From Paenibacillus mesophilus (lineage in GTDB: Bacteria > Bacillota > Bacilli > Paenibacillales > NBRC-103111), in the NCBI RefSeq assembly GCF_005938385.1, contig NZ_VCRA01000015.1, positions 1-64,000 on the forward strand: DNA of 64,000 bases, read 5' to 3'. How positions within the stretch are numbered: the stretch's first letter is position 1; every line of letters starts with the position of its first letter. Positions 17,815 to 26,293 of the stretch are shown piece by piece. The notes beneath the pieces are model-generated. The model was not told the DNA's origin and searched no databases. It saw only the letters and a list, made by a program, of their open reading frames with translations. Both the position numbers and the translations under genes were made by a program.

Positions 17815-19970
17815 TTAATTGTCATCGTACCACCAGCCACCGTCACGCTAGCACTTGTAGGATTTTCATGATAAACGTCAAACGTATTCGCCGCTGTGAC
17901 TTCAGCATACAATCTCGTCCCCTGCAATGGTTGATTTAGCGTAACATCAAGTTTATCTCCCGGTGTTATCCCTGTGATGGTAGCATTGCTTCTGATTTTC
18001 ACGACTGCACCAGCCGCAAGTGCGGTTGAAGTGTAGCTTAGCGTTGTCGGTTTTGACTGGACTTTCTGCAATACAGCCGTCGAGCCGACAACTCCGCCTG
18101 TTTTCACATAGTACTTTACGGCAGCACCATCTCCAGCACCAAGATTATAAATATAATCTCCGGCATTCACTTTCAGCCCTATATTCAGCGTTGCTGAAAA
18201 ATACTCTTTAAAACGACCATTCGCTCGAACTGAAACGCCACCCGATACTCCAGTTGTAACAGTGCCGACAACTTCATAAAAATGGTCGAGCTGTACAGGA
18301 TCATTGATATGGTTAGTGTTATTGATCAAAAAAGTATTCGTATAGCTCGCATCGTTTACTACAATAGAGCCGACTTTAAAAGTGTGCCCATATGTTGAAT
18401 TTGCTGTACTTGCCACACAAAAAGCATTACCGTGTTCATCAACAATAATTTCATCAATTCGGGTGTTGATCGCAAGTTCATTCCGCAATGCCGAACGATA
18501 TATGGTGTTTGACGACGTAACGCCATATCGCTTGACAATCAGTTTTTTGATTGCAGTATTTTTAGGCAACTTGCCGCTATCTGTGCCGGTACCTCCAATT
18601 ACGATCGGGTTTATCTTGCACTCCACGGCTACTAGCTCATCAATAGTCAAATTGTCGTTTAAGTTCCGGACATGCAATGCGCTATAGAAGTATCGACCTT
18701 TTGCAAACTTGACGCGAGTTCGTCCGCGTCCGTTAGCGCCATTGATCAAAATATTGGTCGTTACCCCGATATCTATCTTGCCAACCGCATCAAGATGATC
18801 AACGTCCAGCGATATATGTGCCAAATAATCTTCGTATGCTGGCGGGCTCGGTACGTTAGACAAATCCTCATGACCCAGGTACAACGCTTCTGGGATTAGT
18901 CCGACGCCAAGAGCATAAGTTGTGCCTTTGATTTTTCCGAATGCAAGGCCTTTCATGCCATGTGATCTTTCTGCTGTCGAGGCATATGCAAAAGCCAAAT
19001 CTCCGGGTGTAAGCAAAACCAGCGCTTTGCCGCTAATTGTGCTATCCAGCATGTTACCGTCGATAATCTTAATCTCTATGTCATACCCTGCGGATATTAG
19101 GGCAATCGCCGAGTAATCATTTGTATTACAGGTCAAATTACCAGTCACAATCTCATCGATAATACAGTCATGCGGGTGTGTCGTCGGCTGCCACCCGGCA
19201 ACATGTCTATAGGTTCCGTGGTCGTTATAGTGTTGCTGAAAGTTACCCCAATGAGCCATAAAAACGCGGCCAATTACGGCGCTATCATCGCATTCGATAC
19301 GTTTGCCACGCACCAATGAAGCGCCCCCCGCCATAACAAAACCGTTGCAGTTAAAGTGACCTCCAACCAATTTGATCGTATCGAAGAAAAACCCTCGCAC
19401 CATTGGCGTTATATTATTAAAGCTGTCAATTCGGACATGACATTTTTCACCCCAACCGGCTGTCGGGTTACCCATGTCAATGGTGAGGTGTCCAAATATT
19501 CTTACGTTAGACTGCGGCGCAATGCCAGAAGCTGTAGCACTGTTTGATGCCGCTCCGGTTTGCTTAATCGTAGAATTGCAACTAATCCACGTCAAGTTCG
19601 CTGGAACTGAAAATTCTACTGTAACTAAATATACTTTGCTTTTTGTTAATAGAATTGCATGATTTTGTGCCGCATAGTTTGCAGCCGCAATAAGGTCATC
19701 ATCGAAATGTTCCGGCAAAACAAAACATTCAAGCGAATCCGCCGTCAAAAATGCGGGCGGCCCTTTGCGGCCGTACACTTCCCCGCTCACCGGTCCCCCG
19801 GCCGCGAACGACGTGCCTATCGTACCTCCGATCACGCTTCCCGCGGCCAAGGCCGCCCCGGCTATGCCGAGCGACGACAGCATCGCCCTTCTCGTGAGCA
19901 ATGGCGGTTTGCCGCTGGGATCCAAACCCTTATCTTCTTCTATTTCATCCATTTTTCGCCGTTCCAGCAT
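17808..19970 (-). CDS. Tat-exported pectate-lyase-like (beta-helix) surface protein
   Basis: A 720-residue protein. The N-terminus carries a twin-arginine signal: R27-R28 in TRRAMLSSLGIAG followed by a hydrophobic Ala/Gly-rich stretch. The rest is rich in short beta-strand-like repeats with Asn, Asp and Gly turns (HLTIDMGNP, NLTCNTNDYSA, IDGNMLDSTISG), the pattern of right-handed parallel beta-helix proteins and phage tailspike-like proteins. No enzyme motif was identified. Ribosome binding site GGGAGGCGG. The gene is much AT-richer than its neighbours, ends against an IS3-like scrap and has no operon partner, all suggesting transfer. A role in carbohydrate binding or the cell or spore surface is possible but unproven. 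Confidence 0.6.
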   Translation of the reverse strand: MLERRKMDEIEEDKGLDPSGKPPLLTRRAMLSSLGIAGAALAAGSVIGGTIGTSFAAGGPVSGEVYGRKGPPAFLTADSLECFVLPEHFDDDLIAAANYAAQNHAILLTKSKVYLVTVEFSVPANLTWISCNSTIKQTGAASNSATASGIAPQSNVRIFGHLTIDMGNPTAGWGEKCHVRIDSFNNITPMVRGFFFDTIKLVGGHFNCNGFVMAGGASLVRGKRIECDDSAVIGRVFMAHWGNFQQHYNDHGTYRHVAGWQPTTHPHDCIIDEIVTGNLTCNTNDYSAIALISAGYDIEIKIIDGNMLDSTISGKALVLLTPGDLAFAYASTAERSHGMKGLAFGKIKGTTYALGVGLIPEALYLGHEDLSNVPSPPAYEDYLAHISLDVDHLDAVGKIDIGVTTNILINGANGRGRTRVKFAKGRYFYSALHVRNLNDNLTIDELVAVECKINPIVIGGTGTDSGKLPKNTAIKKLIVKRYGVTSSNTIYRSALRNELAINTRIDEIIVDEHGNAFCVASTANSTYGHTFKVGSIVVNDASYTNTFLINNTNHINDPVQLDHFYEVVGTVTTGVSGGVSVRANGRFKEYFSATLNIGLKVNAGDYIYNLGAGDGAAVKYYVKTGGVVGSTAVLQKVQSKPTTLSYTSTALAAGAVVKIRSNATITGITPGDKLDVTLNQPLQGTRLYAEVTAANTFDVYHENPTSASVTVAGGTMTIKL

Positions 19971-20254
19971 TTATGCCGCCTCCCGCTTAAATTTTAATTT
20001 GTATGCGGTTTCATTTGTCGGTAGAAACCGAAACCTCTCGTTACGTAAGAGGGGGAGGACGGGATTCGGCATTGGCTCTCCCTAATCGACCGGCTCGTCC
20101 CGGAGCTGAACCTTGGAGTACCATTGTCAGGACTGCCACAACAAGTGGCAAGTCTCTCGGACCTCGCCCGAACCGGTGCGCATCGCGATCCGGCAAACCC
20201 AGTCCCAGTTTCCCTCCCCGCTTTCGTTGTGATGTCGGAGCGTGGCCTTCCCCT
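19971..20254. other. Non-coding gap after the sugar-binding lipoprotein gene
   Basis: No convincing gene. A 78-codon minus-strand frame here is Arg/Pro/Gly-rich and has no ribosome binding site. The only structure seen is TGCCAC-aacaa-GTGGCA (20134-20150), without a T-run. The ribosome binding site of the beta-helix-like gene is at the left edge. Confidence 0.5.
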
Positions 20255-21580
20255 TTACTTGCTCTTCTCCTTCGCAAGCTCCGCCTTCAGCTTCTCATCG
20301 AGCTGCCGAAGTCCCGTGTTGACATCGACCTTGTTCGAGGCGACATCGTGGAATGTTTGCGCCATCAAGTTCTGCTGGTCGGCCGTTGCCACGTTGGCAA
20401 GACCGGCCTTCCGCTTCGGCGAATACGGAGCCCATTCCTGGTAGTAAAATAGCGCCTTCATGTTTTTGCTGCTCAAATCCGGCCGGTCTTGTCCATACGC
20501 ATCCTGAATGCTCTTGTTCGTAACGACCGGAAGCATGCCTTTCTTCGAATCGGCCAGCTGCACTTCGTCCGATACCATCGCCATTATGACTTGGAACGCA
20601 TCGTCCTTATACTTGCTCGTCGCAGAGATCGACCAGTAGGCGGGGCCTCTCCATGCCATTTTCTTCGGCACGTCTTTCAGCGTCGGATACGTCACGATAT
20701 CCCACTCGATCTCTTTCGGAATCGGCGCATATTGGCTGTATTGATTCGCCTGCATGGCGACATTGCCTTTGTTGAAGGCGTCGTTGATTTCCGCCGGGCG
20801 GGTGGCCGCGATCTGGTTGTTCGGCAAATCGTAGAACCGCTTGAGGTTGTTGAACAACGGCTTCCACTTCTCCATGTCGTAAAGCTGATCGGCGTTCGGA
20901 TCGAGGATCGGGTATCCGTACGTATTGTCGCGCAGCATCGCCATAATATTGCCGCTGAATCCCCGGTACACGTTCGTGCCTTCCGTTCGGCTCATCTTCT
21001 TGGCGATCTCGTATGCGTCGTCCCAGTTCATGCCGTCTTTCGGATAAGGGACGCCGAACTTGTCGAACACGCTCTTGTTGTACGTCAGCACAAGCGGAAA
21101 GTATGGCGGATACGGCAGCCCGTACAGCGCGCCGGTCTGGCCGGCGTCGATCATCTCCTGAATGAACGGCGCGTTGAACCGGGTCAGATCGTATTTATAC
21201 TTTTTGACCAATTCGTTCAGATCGGTGCCCAACTTCAAGTCCAAATAGTTGTTTTTCAAATTCGGCACATCGGTCCGGATCAGGTCGGGTATTTCTCCCC
21301 GCGCGACTAGCTCCGGCAGCGAATTGCCTTTATCCGGCGCAACGTACTTGAACGTAATGTACGGGAACTTCTTCTCCAGTACACCCTTAAACCGGTCGTT
21401 GAACTCTTCCTCCTTCACCCCGAGCCCGAATACGGACAGCGTAATCGGGTCTTTTTTTACTTCCGGCGTTTTTCCTCCATCCGCGATAGTTTGCGCCCCA
21501 TCCGTTTTACCGCCCCCTCCGCATGCGGTGAGCGCGATCATCGTCAAGCCGAGCAGTGCAGCCGTACCCCTTTTTTTCAT
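20255..21580 (-). CDS. Extracellular sugar-binding lipoprotein of an ABC transporter
   Basis: A 441-residue solute-binding protein of the carbohydrate ABC family 1 type. The signal peptide MKKRGTAALLGLTMIALTAC ends in the lipobox LTAC with C20 as lipid anchor, followed by a Gly/Asp/Lys linker. Typical features include YPKDGMNWDDAYEIAKKM, FNKGNVAMQANQYSQY and MAWRGPAYWSISATSKYKDDAFQVI. The ATG at 21580 follows AGGGAGGT; the longer frame upstream has no support. No permease or ATPase gene is adjacent, so it is an orphan that may use a shared translocator. A divergent AraC-type regulator next to it suggests sugar-responsive control. Confidence 0.88.
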   Translation of the reverse strand: MKKRGTAALLGLTMIALTACGGGGKTDGAQTIADGGKTPEVKKDPITLSVFGLGVKEEEFNDRFKGVLEKKFPYITFKYVAPDKGNSLPELVARGEIPDLIRTDVPNLKNNYLDLKLGTDLNELVKKYKYDLTRFNAPFIQEMIDAGQTGALYGLPYPPYFPLVLTYNKSVFDKFGVPYPKDGMNWDDAYEIAKKMSRTEGTNVYRGFSGNIMAMLRDNTYGYPILDPNADQLYDMEKWKPLFNNLKRFYDLPNNQIAATRPAEINDAFNKGNVAMQANQYSQYAPIPKEIEWDIVTYPTLKDVPKKMAWRGPAYWSISATSKYKDDAFQVIMAMVSDEVQLADSKKGMLPVVTNKSIQDAYGQDRPDLSSKNMKALFYYQEWAPYSPKRKAGLANVATADQQNLMAQTFHDVASNKVDVNTGLRQLDEKLKAELAKEKSK

Positions 21581-21664
21581 GGAAAATAACCTCCCTAAAA
21601 TGGATGAAACAATCGTACCTGTTACCGGGCCAACCTTATGTTCTACCAAAACAAGCACATAAAC

Positions 21665-21768
21665 GAACGTACGTTCCGCCCAACATGCGGCATCACCTCC
21701 CTTCTTTGGCTTAATGTCCAGCAACCGCTTGCAATGGAAAAATCGCTTATGACGCTTTAATCATAAGC
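21665..21768. promoter_or_regulatory. Operator-like palindromes between the sugar-binding and AraC genes
   Basis: In the 353-base divergent gap there is a perfect 12-bp palindrome GAACGTACGTTC (21665-21676) and a separated inverted repeat GCTTATGA-cgctttaa-TCATAAGC (21745-21768). Both are plausible regulator sites. Which protein binds is not known. Confidence 0.4.
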
Positions 21769-21825
21769 CGGAACCCCGACCTGGGCCATGCATTTACCGT
21801 CCGTCTTTTTGACCATATGTGCCAA

Positions 21826-21853
21826 TTGATGCGGGAGGCGTTTATGGTAAAAT
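21826..21853 (+). promoter_or_regulatory. Probable promoter of the AraC-type regulator
   Basis: TTGATG (21826-21831) and TAAAAT (21848-21853) are separated by 16 bases and lie about 80 bases before the chosen start at 21934. Confidence 0.5.
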
Positions 21854-21933
21854 AAGAAAAAGCTGCTTTAAGTACGTTGGAAAAAAGGTGTCGGGGCGGC
21901 TATCGAACTTCCCGAATAGGACGGAGGGTGCGG

Positions 21934-22833
21934 ATGGATATCGAGGTTACCTTTCCGAATATGACCAGCACCTTGCAGATTAGCGGCTGCGCGTTCGGCG
22001 TCAAGCCGCCGGGCTGGTCGTATCCGATGCATCATCATCATTTGTTTGAGATTTTGTACTGCTTCAGCGGCGAAGCGGTGCAGCTTTTGGGTACGAACGA
22101 ACGGACGCTGCGCTCCGGAGACTGGATGCTGATCAAATCCGGGGTGCGCCACCGGACGGAAAACCGTTCCGATGCGCCTTATGCTTTTTTCAACATTCAC
22201 TTTGACGTGGACGATCCTTCCTTGCGCAAGCGGCTCACCGTCGCCAATTATCGCGTTCTTGCGCGCGCCGATGCCGCAGCGGCCGGATTGCCGGAAATCG
22301 TCCGGCGCGTGGAGCGCCTGATGGCCGCAAAACTGGCGAACGATGCGAAGGGCATGTCTACGAATCCCGCCGCTTTGGCGATCGATCCGCTGCATAAGCT
22401 GGAGCTGCAGGCCGCGATCCTGCTTATCGTCACGGCACTGGCGGAGCACCGCACCCGGTCCGCGCCCGAATCCCGTAAGCCTCGCCTTTCCGTCGCATCC
22501 TTGTTGGAGACGGATACGGCGCATGCGATCGAGGAGCGGTTGCGGTGCATGGCTGCGGCCGATACCGACGAGTCTATCGCCCGGATCGCCCATGATCTGC
22601 ATCTGAGCCGAAGCCAATTTACGAAATTATTTACAAAAGTGTACGGCATCCCGCCGCGCCAATACGTCAGCGAACTGGTCGTCAACCGGGCGAAACGGCT
22701 GCTCGTGACGACCAATCGTTCGATCGAGGCGATCGCGATGGAGCTCGGCTTTCATTCGGTCAGCCACTTTTCCCGTCAGTTCCGCCGCTGGACCGGCGTA
22801 TCCCCTATGCAATACCGGCCGAAGCACGAGTGA
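21934..22833 (+). CDS. AraC-family transcriptional regulator
   Basis: A 299-residue regulator. The N-terminal half has a cupin-like sensor with a histidine-rich metal- or sugar-site-like stretch MHHHHLFEILYCFSGE (~30-45) and SGDWMLIKSGVRHRT. The C-terminal ~100 residues carry two helix-turn-helix motifs: IARIAHDLHLSRSQFTKLF and the signature SIEAIAMELGFHSVSHFSRQFRRWTGVSPMQYR. The ATG at 21934 follows GGAGGGTG. It is divergent from the sugar-binding lipoprotein gene and is its likely regulator (inference from position). Confidence 0.9.
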   Translation: MDIEVTFPNMTSTLQISGCAFGVKPPGWSYPMHHHHLFEILYCFSGEAVQLLGTNERTLRSGDWMLIKSGVRHRTENRSDAPYAFFNIHFDVDDPSLRKRLTVANYRVLARADAAAAGLPEIVRRVERLMAAKLANDAKGMSTNPAALAIDPLHKLELQAAILLIVTALAEHRTRSAPESRKPRLSVASLLETDTAHAIEERLRCMAAADTDESIARIAHDLHLSRSQFTKLFTKVYGIPPRQYVSELVVNRAKRLLVTTNRSIEAIAMELGFHSVSHFSRQFRRWTGVSPMQYRPKHE

Positions 22834-22887
22834 GCGTCGTCCTTGCTTCATGAGGTAATCAGCAAATCTATGAGAAACGGGACGGGA

Positions 22888-23022
22888 TTAACCCGCAATT
22901 GTCTTGTAATGCTGAAGGTAACCGCGACCTTTCTCCGGCAAGCCTCCGTATATCGCAAGATCGATTTCTATGTTAAATTGCTGTTTTAAGGCATCGGTGG
23001 AGTTCTTCATATTAATCATCAT
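22888..23022 (-). CDS. Small hypothetical ORF (44 codons)
   Basis: The minus strand reads MMINMKNSTDALKQQFNIEI, then continues ...GGLPEKGRGYLQHYKTIAG and stops at 22888-22890. Its composition looks protein-like, unlike the surrounding frames, but no ribosome binding site precedes the ATG. It may be the scrap of a larger gene. No family is recognised. Confidence 0.25.
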   Translation of the reverse strand: MMINMKNSTDALKQQFNIEIDLAIYGGLPEKGRGYLQHYKTIAG

Positions 23023-23248
23023 TTCAAGGACGTTTTAAAGGCGCAAATGAATCAGCTCATTCAACCCCGCATTAGTCTCTCCTTCATGGACGGTGTATAA
23101 AGTTAGAGCGAAAGAAGCGGAGTTTCGGCAGGGAAATGAAGATCGCAACCATATTAGACTGAGATATCGGCTTGATGGGGGGAAAAGGATAAAGCAGTTA
23201 TTGTGGGCCAAGACGGAGCCATTATTTCCCGCGCAATGGAAAGAAGGC

Positions 23249-23526
23249 GGCAAGCCAAGAAGGGATACTTGAAACGCTAAAGGGGGAAAGGGAATACGCA
23301 GAAAGCGAATCGGCTGACTTTAAAGTCGAGTTGTTACCCTATTCCAATTTCAAAAAGACAACTCGACTTTAACGGAAGTGGCGCGTATCCCTTTCCCCCT
23401 GCCCCCATCCGCTTCATCCCTTCGAGGCTTGCCCGCCCTTGTGCTCTTGCGCCGTTGCCTCCCTGCCACGCAAACAGCCGCGACCTCATCAGTCGCGGCT
23501 GTTTGCGTGACCCTCATCGGCGGCAA
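23249..23526. repeat. Tandem palindromic repeat, unit 1 (~278 bp)
   Basis: First of three tandem copies. Each unit is a long imperfect inverted repeat followed by a second hairpin. Outer arms: GGCAAGCC (23249) against GGCTTGCC (~23426-23433). Middle arms: GGGGGAAAGGGAATACGC against GCGTATCCCTTTCCCCC. Inner arms: AAAGTCGAGTTGT (~23322) against ACAACTCGACTTT (~23357-23369), a perfect 13 bp. The trailing hairpin CACGCAAACAGCCGCGAC-ctcatca-GTCGCGGCTGTTTGCGTG (~23467-23509) is perfect over 18 bp. No protein is encoded in any frame that is conserved across the units. Confidence 0.9.
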
Positions 23527-23796
23527 GGGCAAGCCAAGAAGGAATATTTGAAACGCCAAAGGGGGAAAGGGAATACGCAGAAAGCGAAGCGGCTGACTTT
23601 AAAGTCGAGTTGTTACCCATTCGAATTCCAAAAAGACAACTCGACTTTAACGGAGGTGGCGCGTATCCCTTTCCCCCTGCCCCCATCCGCTTCATCCCTT
23701 CGAGGCTTGCCCGCCCTTCGCCTTTGCCTCTCCTGCCACGCAAACAGCCGCGACCCCATCAGTCGCGGCTGTTTGGGTGACCCTCATCGGCGGCAA
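23527..23796. repeat. Tandem palindromic repeat, unit 2 (270 bp)
   Basis: Second copy. The inner arm AAAGTCGAGTTGT/ACAACTCGACTTT is unchanged, whereas the loop between them differs from units 1 and 3. The trailing hairpin has one arm mismatch (GTTTGGGTG instead of GTTTGCGTG). Conservation of paired arms with loop drift suggests the folded form matters or that the copies spread as hairpins. Confidence 0.9.
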
Positions 23797-24043
23797 GGGC
23801 AAACCAAGAAGGGATACATGAAACGCCAAAGGGGGAAAGGGAATACGCAGATAGCGAAGCGGCTGACTTTAAAGTCGAGTTGTTACCCTATTCCAATTTC
23901 AAAATGACAACTCGACTTTAACGGAAGTGGCGCGTATCCCTTTCCCCCTGCCCTCCTCCGCTTCTTCCCTTCGAGGCTTGCCCGCCCTTCGCCTTTGCCT
24001 CTCCTGCCACGCAAACAGCCGCGACCTCATCAGTCGCGGCTGT
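23797..24043. repeat. Tandem palindromic repeat, unit 3 (truncated at the trailing hairpin)
   Basis: Third copy, 270 bases after unit 2. It ends within the trailing hairpin ACAGCCGCGAC-ctcatca-GTCGCGGCTGT (24015-24043); the outer TTTGCGTG arm is missing on the right side. The hairpin lies 10 bases past the stop of the transglutaminase gene, and on the minus strand it is followed by TTTG, so it may also serve as that operon's terminator. Confidence 0.9.
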
Positions 24044-24052
24044 CCTCTTTCC

Positions 24053-26293
24053 CTACATTTCTTCCCGCAGCTTGCTGACCGTCCGAGAGAATGAGGAAAG
24101 CTCCTCCTCGGTAATGCGGGAGCCGCTGTACTTCGCTTTCTCGAACACGAACAGCAGCGAATCCAAATCTTTTTGCAGCCATTTGTCTTTGCCGATCCAG
24201 CGGTTCGCCATCTCCCTGGCCGTTTCATGCTCCGATCGGGAATATCCTTTCCGTCTCGCAAATCGGATCAAACGCTCGAATTCGAGTATCGCCTTCTGGT
24301 TCGCATCCAGTTGCCGTCCTATCGGAGCGAACCGGCGAAGCTTCCACAACATGTGGCGGTTCGCCCACAGAAAGGCGATCAAAATCGCCGCAGCGATGAC
24401 GCCAGCGCCCCAACCGATAGCACGCGGCATGACACTGTCGCCGGACAGCGACGAGGCAGTTTCGTCGGACGTTGCCGGAAGAAGCTCGGTCGAGATTTCC
24501 TCCTCGGGAGCGAATACCGGAAGCGCGAAACCGGCGGTAGGCTCGAACGGGATCCATCCATAGCCCGGGAAATAAATTTCAACCCAGGAATGCGCGTCCG
24601 AGTTGCGGACCGTATACTCTCCAGCACCGTCCGGATCGATAAGCTCTTCGGGGAAATTGAGCATATCTTCCGCCATCGCGCTCGCGCCCGGAGTATAGCC
24701 TTTGACCCAGCGGGCCGGAATGCCGAGCGAGCGGGCCATGACGGCCATTGCCGTCGAATAGTAATCGCAATAGCCTTCCTTGATTTCGAATAGGAACCGG
24801 TCGACGAAATCGCGGCTTCTTCCTTTGCTCAAATCAGGCGTATTCGTATAAGGATAAGTCGAGTTCAAATAACGTTCAAGCAGCTTGACTTTGTCATACA
24901 TATTCGTACCCGATGCGGTCACCTGCTGGGCCAATTCCCTCACCCGGTTCGGCAGTGTTTCCGGCAGGAACAAATTTTCTTCCAGTCCCACTCTAGTCGG
25001 CAGCTCCGCAGGCACTTTGCGAAGCTCCGTTTCGTCCACGATCGGCACCTTCGAGGTAATCATGTACATTTGCGGATACGGCACTCGTCCGCTCGGCATC
25101 CAGCGCAATTCACCAAGCCGGGAAGCCCATTGCAGTGCGGACATGTTGACGTTCGCGCCGCCCGTGGCGACGACCTTGTCGATCGCATATGCGCCGAACA
25201 ATACCGGATAATCCTGCTCCGTTTGGCCCAGCACGGAGATCGTCTGCGTCACTTCGACCGTCTTGGCCAAAGTAGGGGCGAGTCTCGGGTCTTGCGGCAG
25301 CGACGTATCCGCCGTAACGGGAACGAGCGGGGTTCTCCGCTCCACGTCGCTCGTAATCCAGCCTTTTCCCGTATACAAAGACCGCGTCTCCCCGCGCCAA
25401 TAGCTGCGATGCGAGGTGGAGATGGACATAACCGGCGTATAGTCGAACGAGAATTCGCCGCCAAGCGTAGAATCATTGCGGCTGTAGCCGGACGATGAAT
25501 CGCCGCCGAGAACGGAGGTCGTGCCGAATCCTTTGTTGAAAAACGTAATTTGCTCGCCGCGGAAGTTTTTCCATAGCGTATACGGATCGGTCACGAGCGC
25601 CCGGACGTCCGGAGCGAGCGTGCCGAGGAAAACGACGAGCGAGACGAGAAACACGATCGGGAGCGAAATGTTCAGCGGATAATCCGAAAGGTGTGCCCAG
25701 CCCGACGGATTCCGTTTCTTCAAGCCGGCGAAGTGGCGGATAATCAATAAGAACAGTCCGCAGAAAATGAGAATAGCCACTTGCAGCCAAAGGACGAGGA
25801 AGCTGAACGAATCGCGGAAGGCAAAGGCGGCGACGGACAAGACGAGCGCAACCATGATGCGCCATTTCGCTTTCATCCACCAGAAGGTGAAAAGCGCGAT
25901 TAGCCATGCACTCAAGGCAAACCAGACAAACGGAACGAACTGCATGAAATTGTCGCGGATCAGTAATCCCAGATCTCCCGTAAATGCGCCGAAATCGCGA
26001 ATCGAATGAAACGGGCGGCCAACCGGCGCATAATCGAGCATCGTGCCGAGCACGTAGAAAATACCGATCGCCTGAAGCAGCCGACGTAATCCTGGGTGCA
26101 AGCGGGGGAACAGCTCGGCGACGAATACGACGAGCAGCGTCAGCTTCACGATGGCAACCGTCTCCGGGAGCCATACGTAATCTTCCTTTTGAATCCATTC
26201 CACAAACTGCAGCAGGAACAATCCGGTCAAGATCGCCGTCAGGCGTTCGTGCCAATCCTGCGTCAGCAGCCTTTTCCATAAACGCTGCTCCAT
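24053..26293 (-). CDS. Membrane-anchored transglutaminase-like protease (DUF3488/TgpA type)
   Basis: A 746-residue protein with about six N-terminal membrane helices (~1-215), an extracytoplasmic region, a transglutaminase-like core (~455-590) and another membrane helix (~630-650) before a cytoplasmic tail. The Cys-His-Asp triad is visible: C in EIKEGYCDYYSTAMAVMARSLGIPAR (~506), H in NSDAHSWVEIYFPG (~567) and an acidic residue in the following WIPFEPT segment. The same domain set is found in B. subtilis YebA and Pseudomonas TgpA; function in Bacilli is poorly defined. It starts directly after the DUF58 stop and forms the moxR-DUF58-transglutaminase operon. Confidence 0.88.
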   Translation of the reverse strand: MEQRLWKRLLTQDWHERLTAILTGLFLLQFVEWIQKEDYVWLPETVAIVKLTLLVVFVAELFPRLHPGLRRLLQAIGIFYVLGTMLDYAPVGRPFHSIRDFGAFTGDLGLLIRDNFMQFVPFVWFALSAWLIALFTFWWMKAKWRIMVALVLSVAAFAFRDSFSFLVLWLQVAILIFCGLFLLIIRHFAGLKKRNPSGWAHLSDYPLNISLPIVFLVSLVVFLGTLAPDVRALVTDPYTLWKNFRGEQITFFNKGFGTTSVLGGDSSSGYSRNDSTLGGEFSFDYTPVMSISTSHRSYWRGETRSLYTGKGWITSDVERRTPLVPVTADTSLPQDPRLAPTLAKTVEVTQTISVLGQTEQDYPVLFGAYAIDKVVATGGANVNMSALQWASRLGELRWMPSGRVPYPQMYMITSKVPIVDETELRKVPAELPTRVGLEENLFLPETLPNRVRELAQQVTASGTNMYDKVKLLERYLNSTYPYTNTPDLSKGRSRDFVDRFLFEIKEGYCDYYSTAMAVMARSLGIPARWVKGYTPGASAMAEDMLNFPEELIDPDGAGEYTVRNSDAHSWVEIYFPGYGWIPFEPTAGFALPVFAPEEEISTELLPATSDETASSLSGDSVMPRAIGWGAGVIAAAILIAFLWANRHMLWKLRRFAPIGRQLDANQKAILEFERLIRFARRKGYSRSEHETAREMANRWIGKDKWLQKDLDSLLFVFEKAKYSGSRITEEELSSFSRTVSKLREEM

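Noticed and set aside
20041..20277. 78-codon minus-strand frame downstream of the sugar-binding gene
   Set aside because: Overlaps the end of that gene, is Arg/Pro/Gly-rich and has no ribosome binding site; a group II intron or RNA gene was considered but no conserved domain was found.
23455..23907. 150-codon plus-strand frame in the repeat array
   Set aside because: It exists only because the repeats lack stops in that frame; the peptide repeats with the DNA and has no start signal.
23249..24043. Tandem repeats as a CRISPR array
   Set aside because: Units are ~270 bp, contain long palindromes and have no short unique spacers; no cas genes are present.
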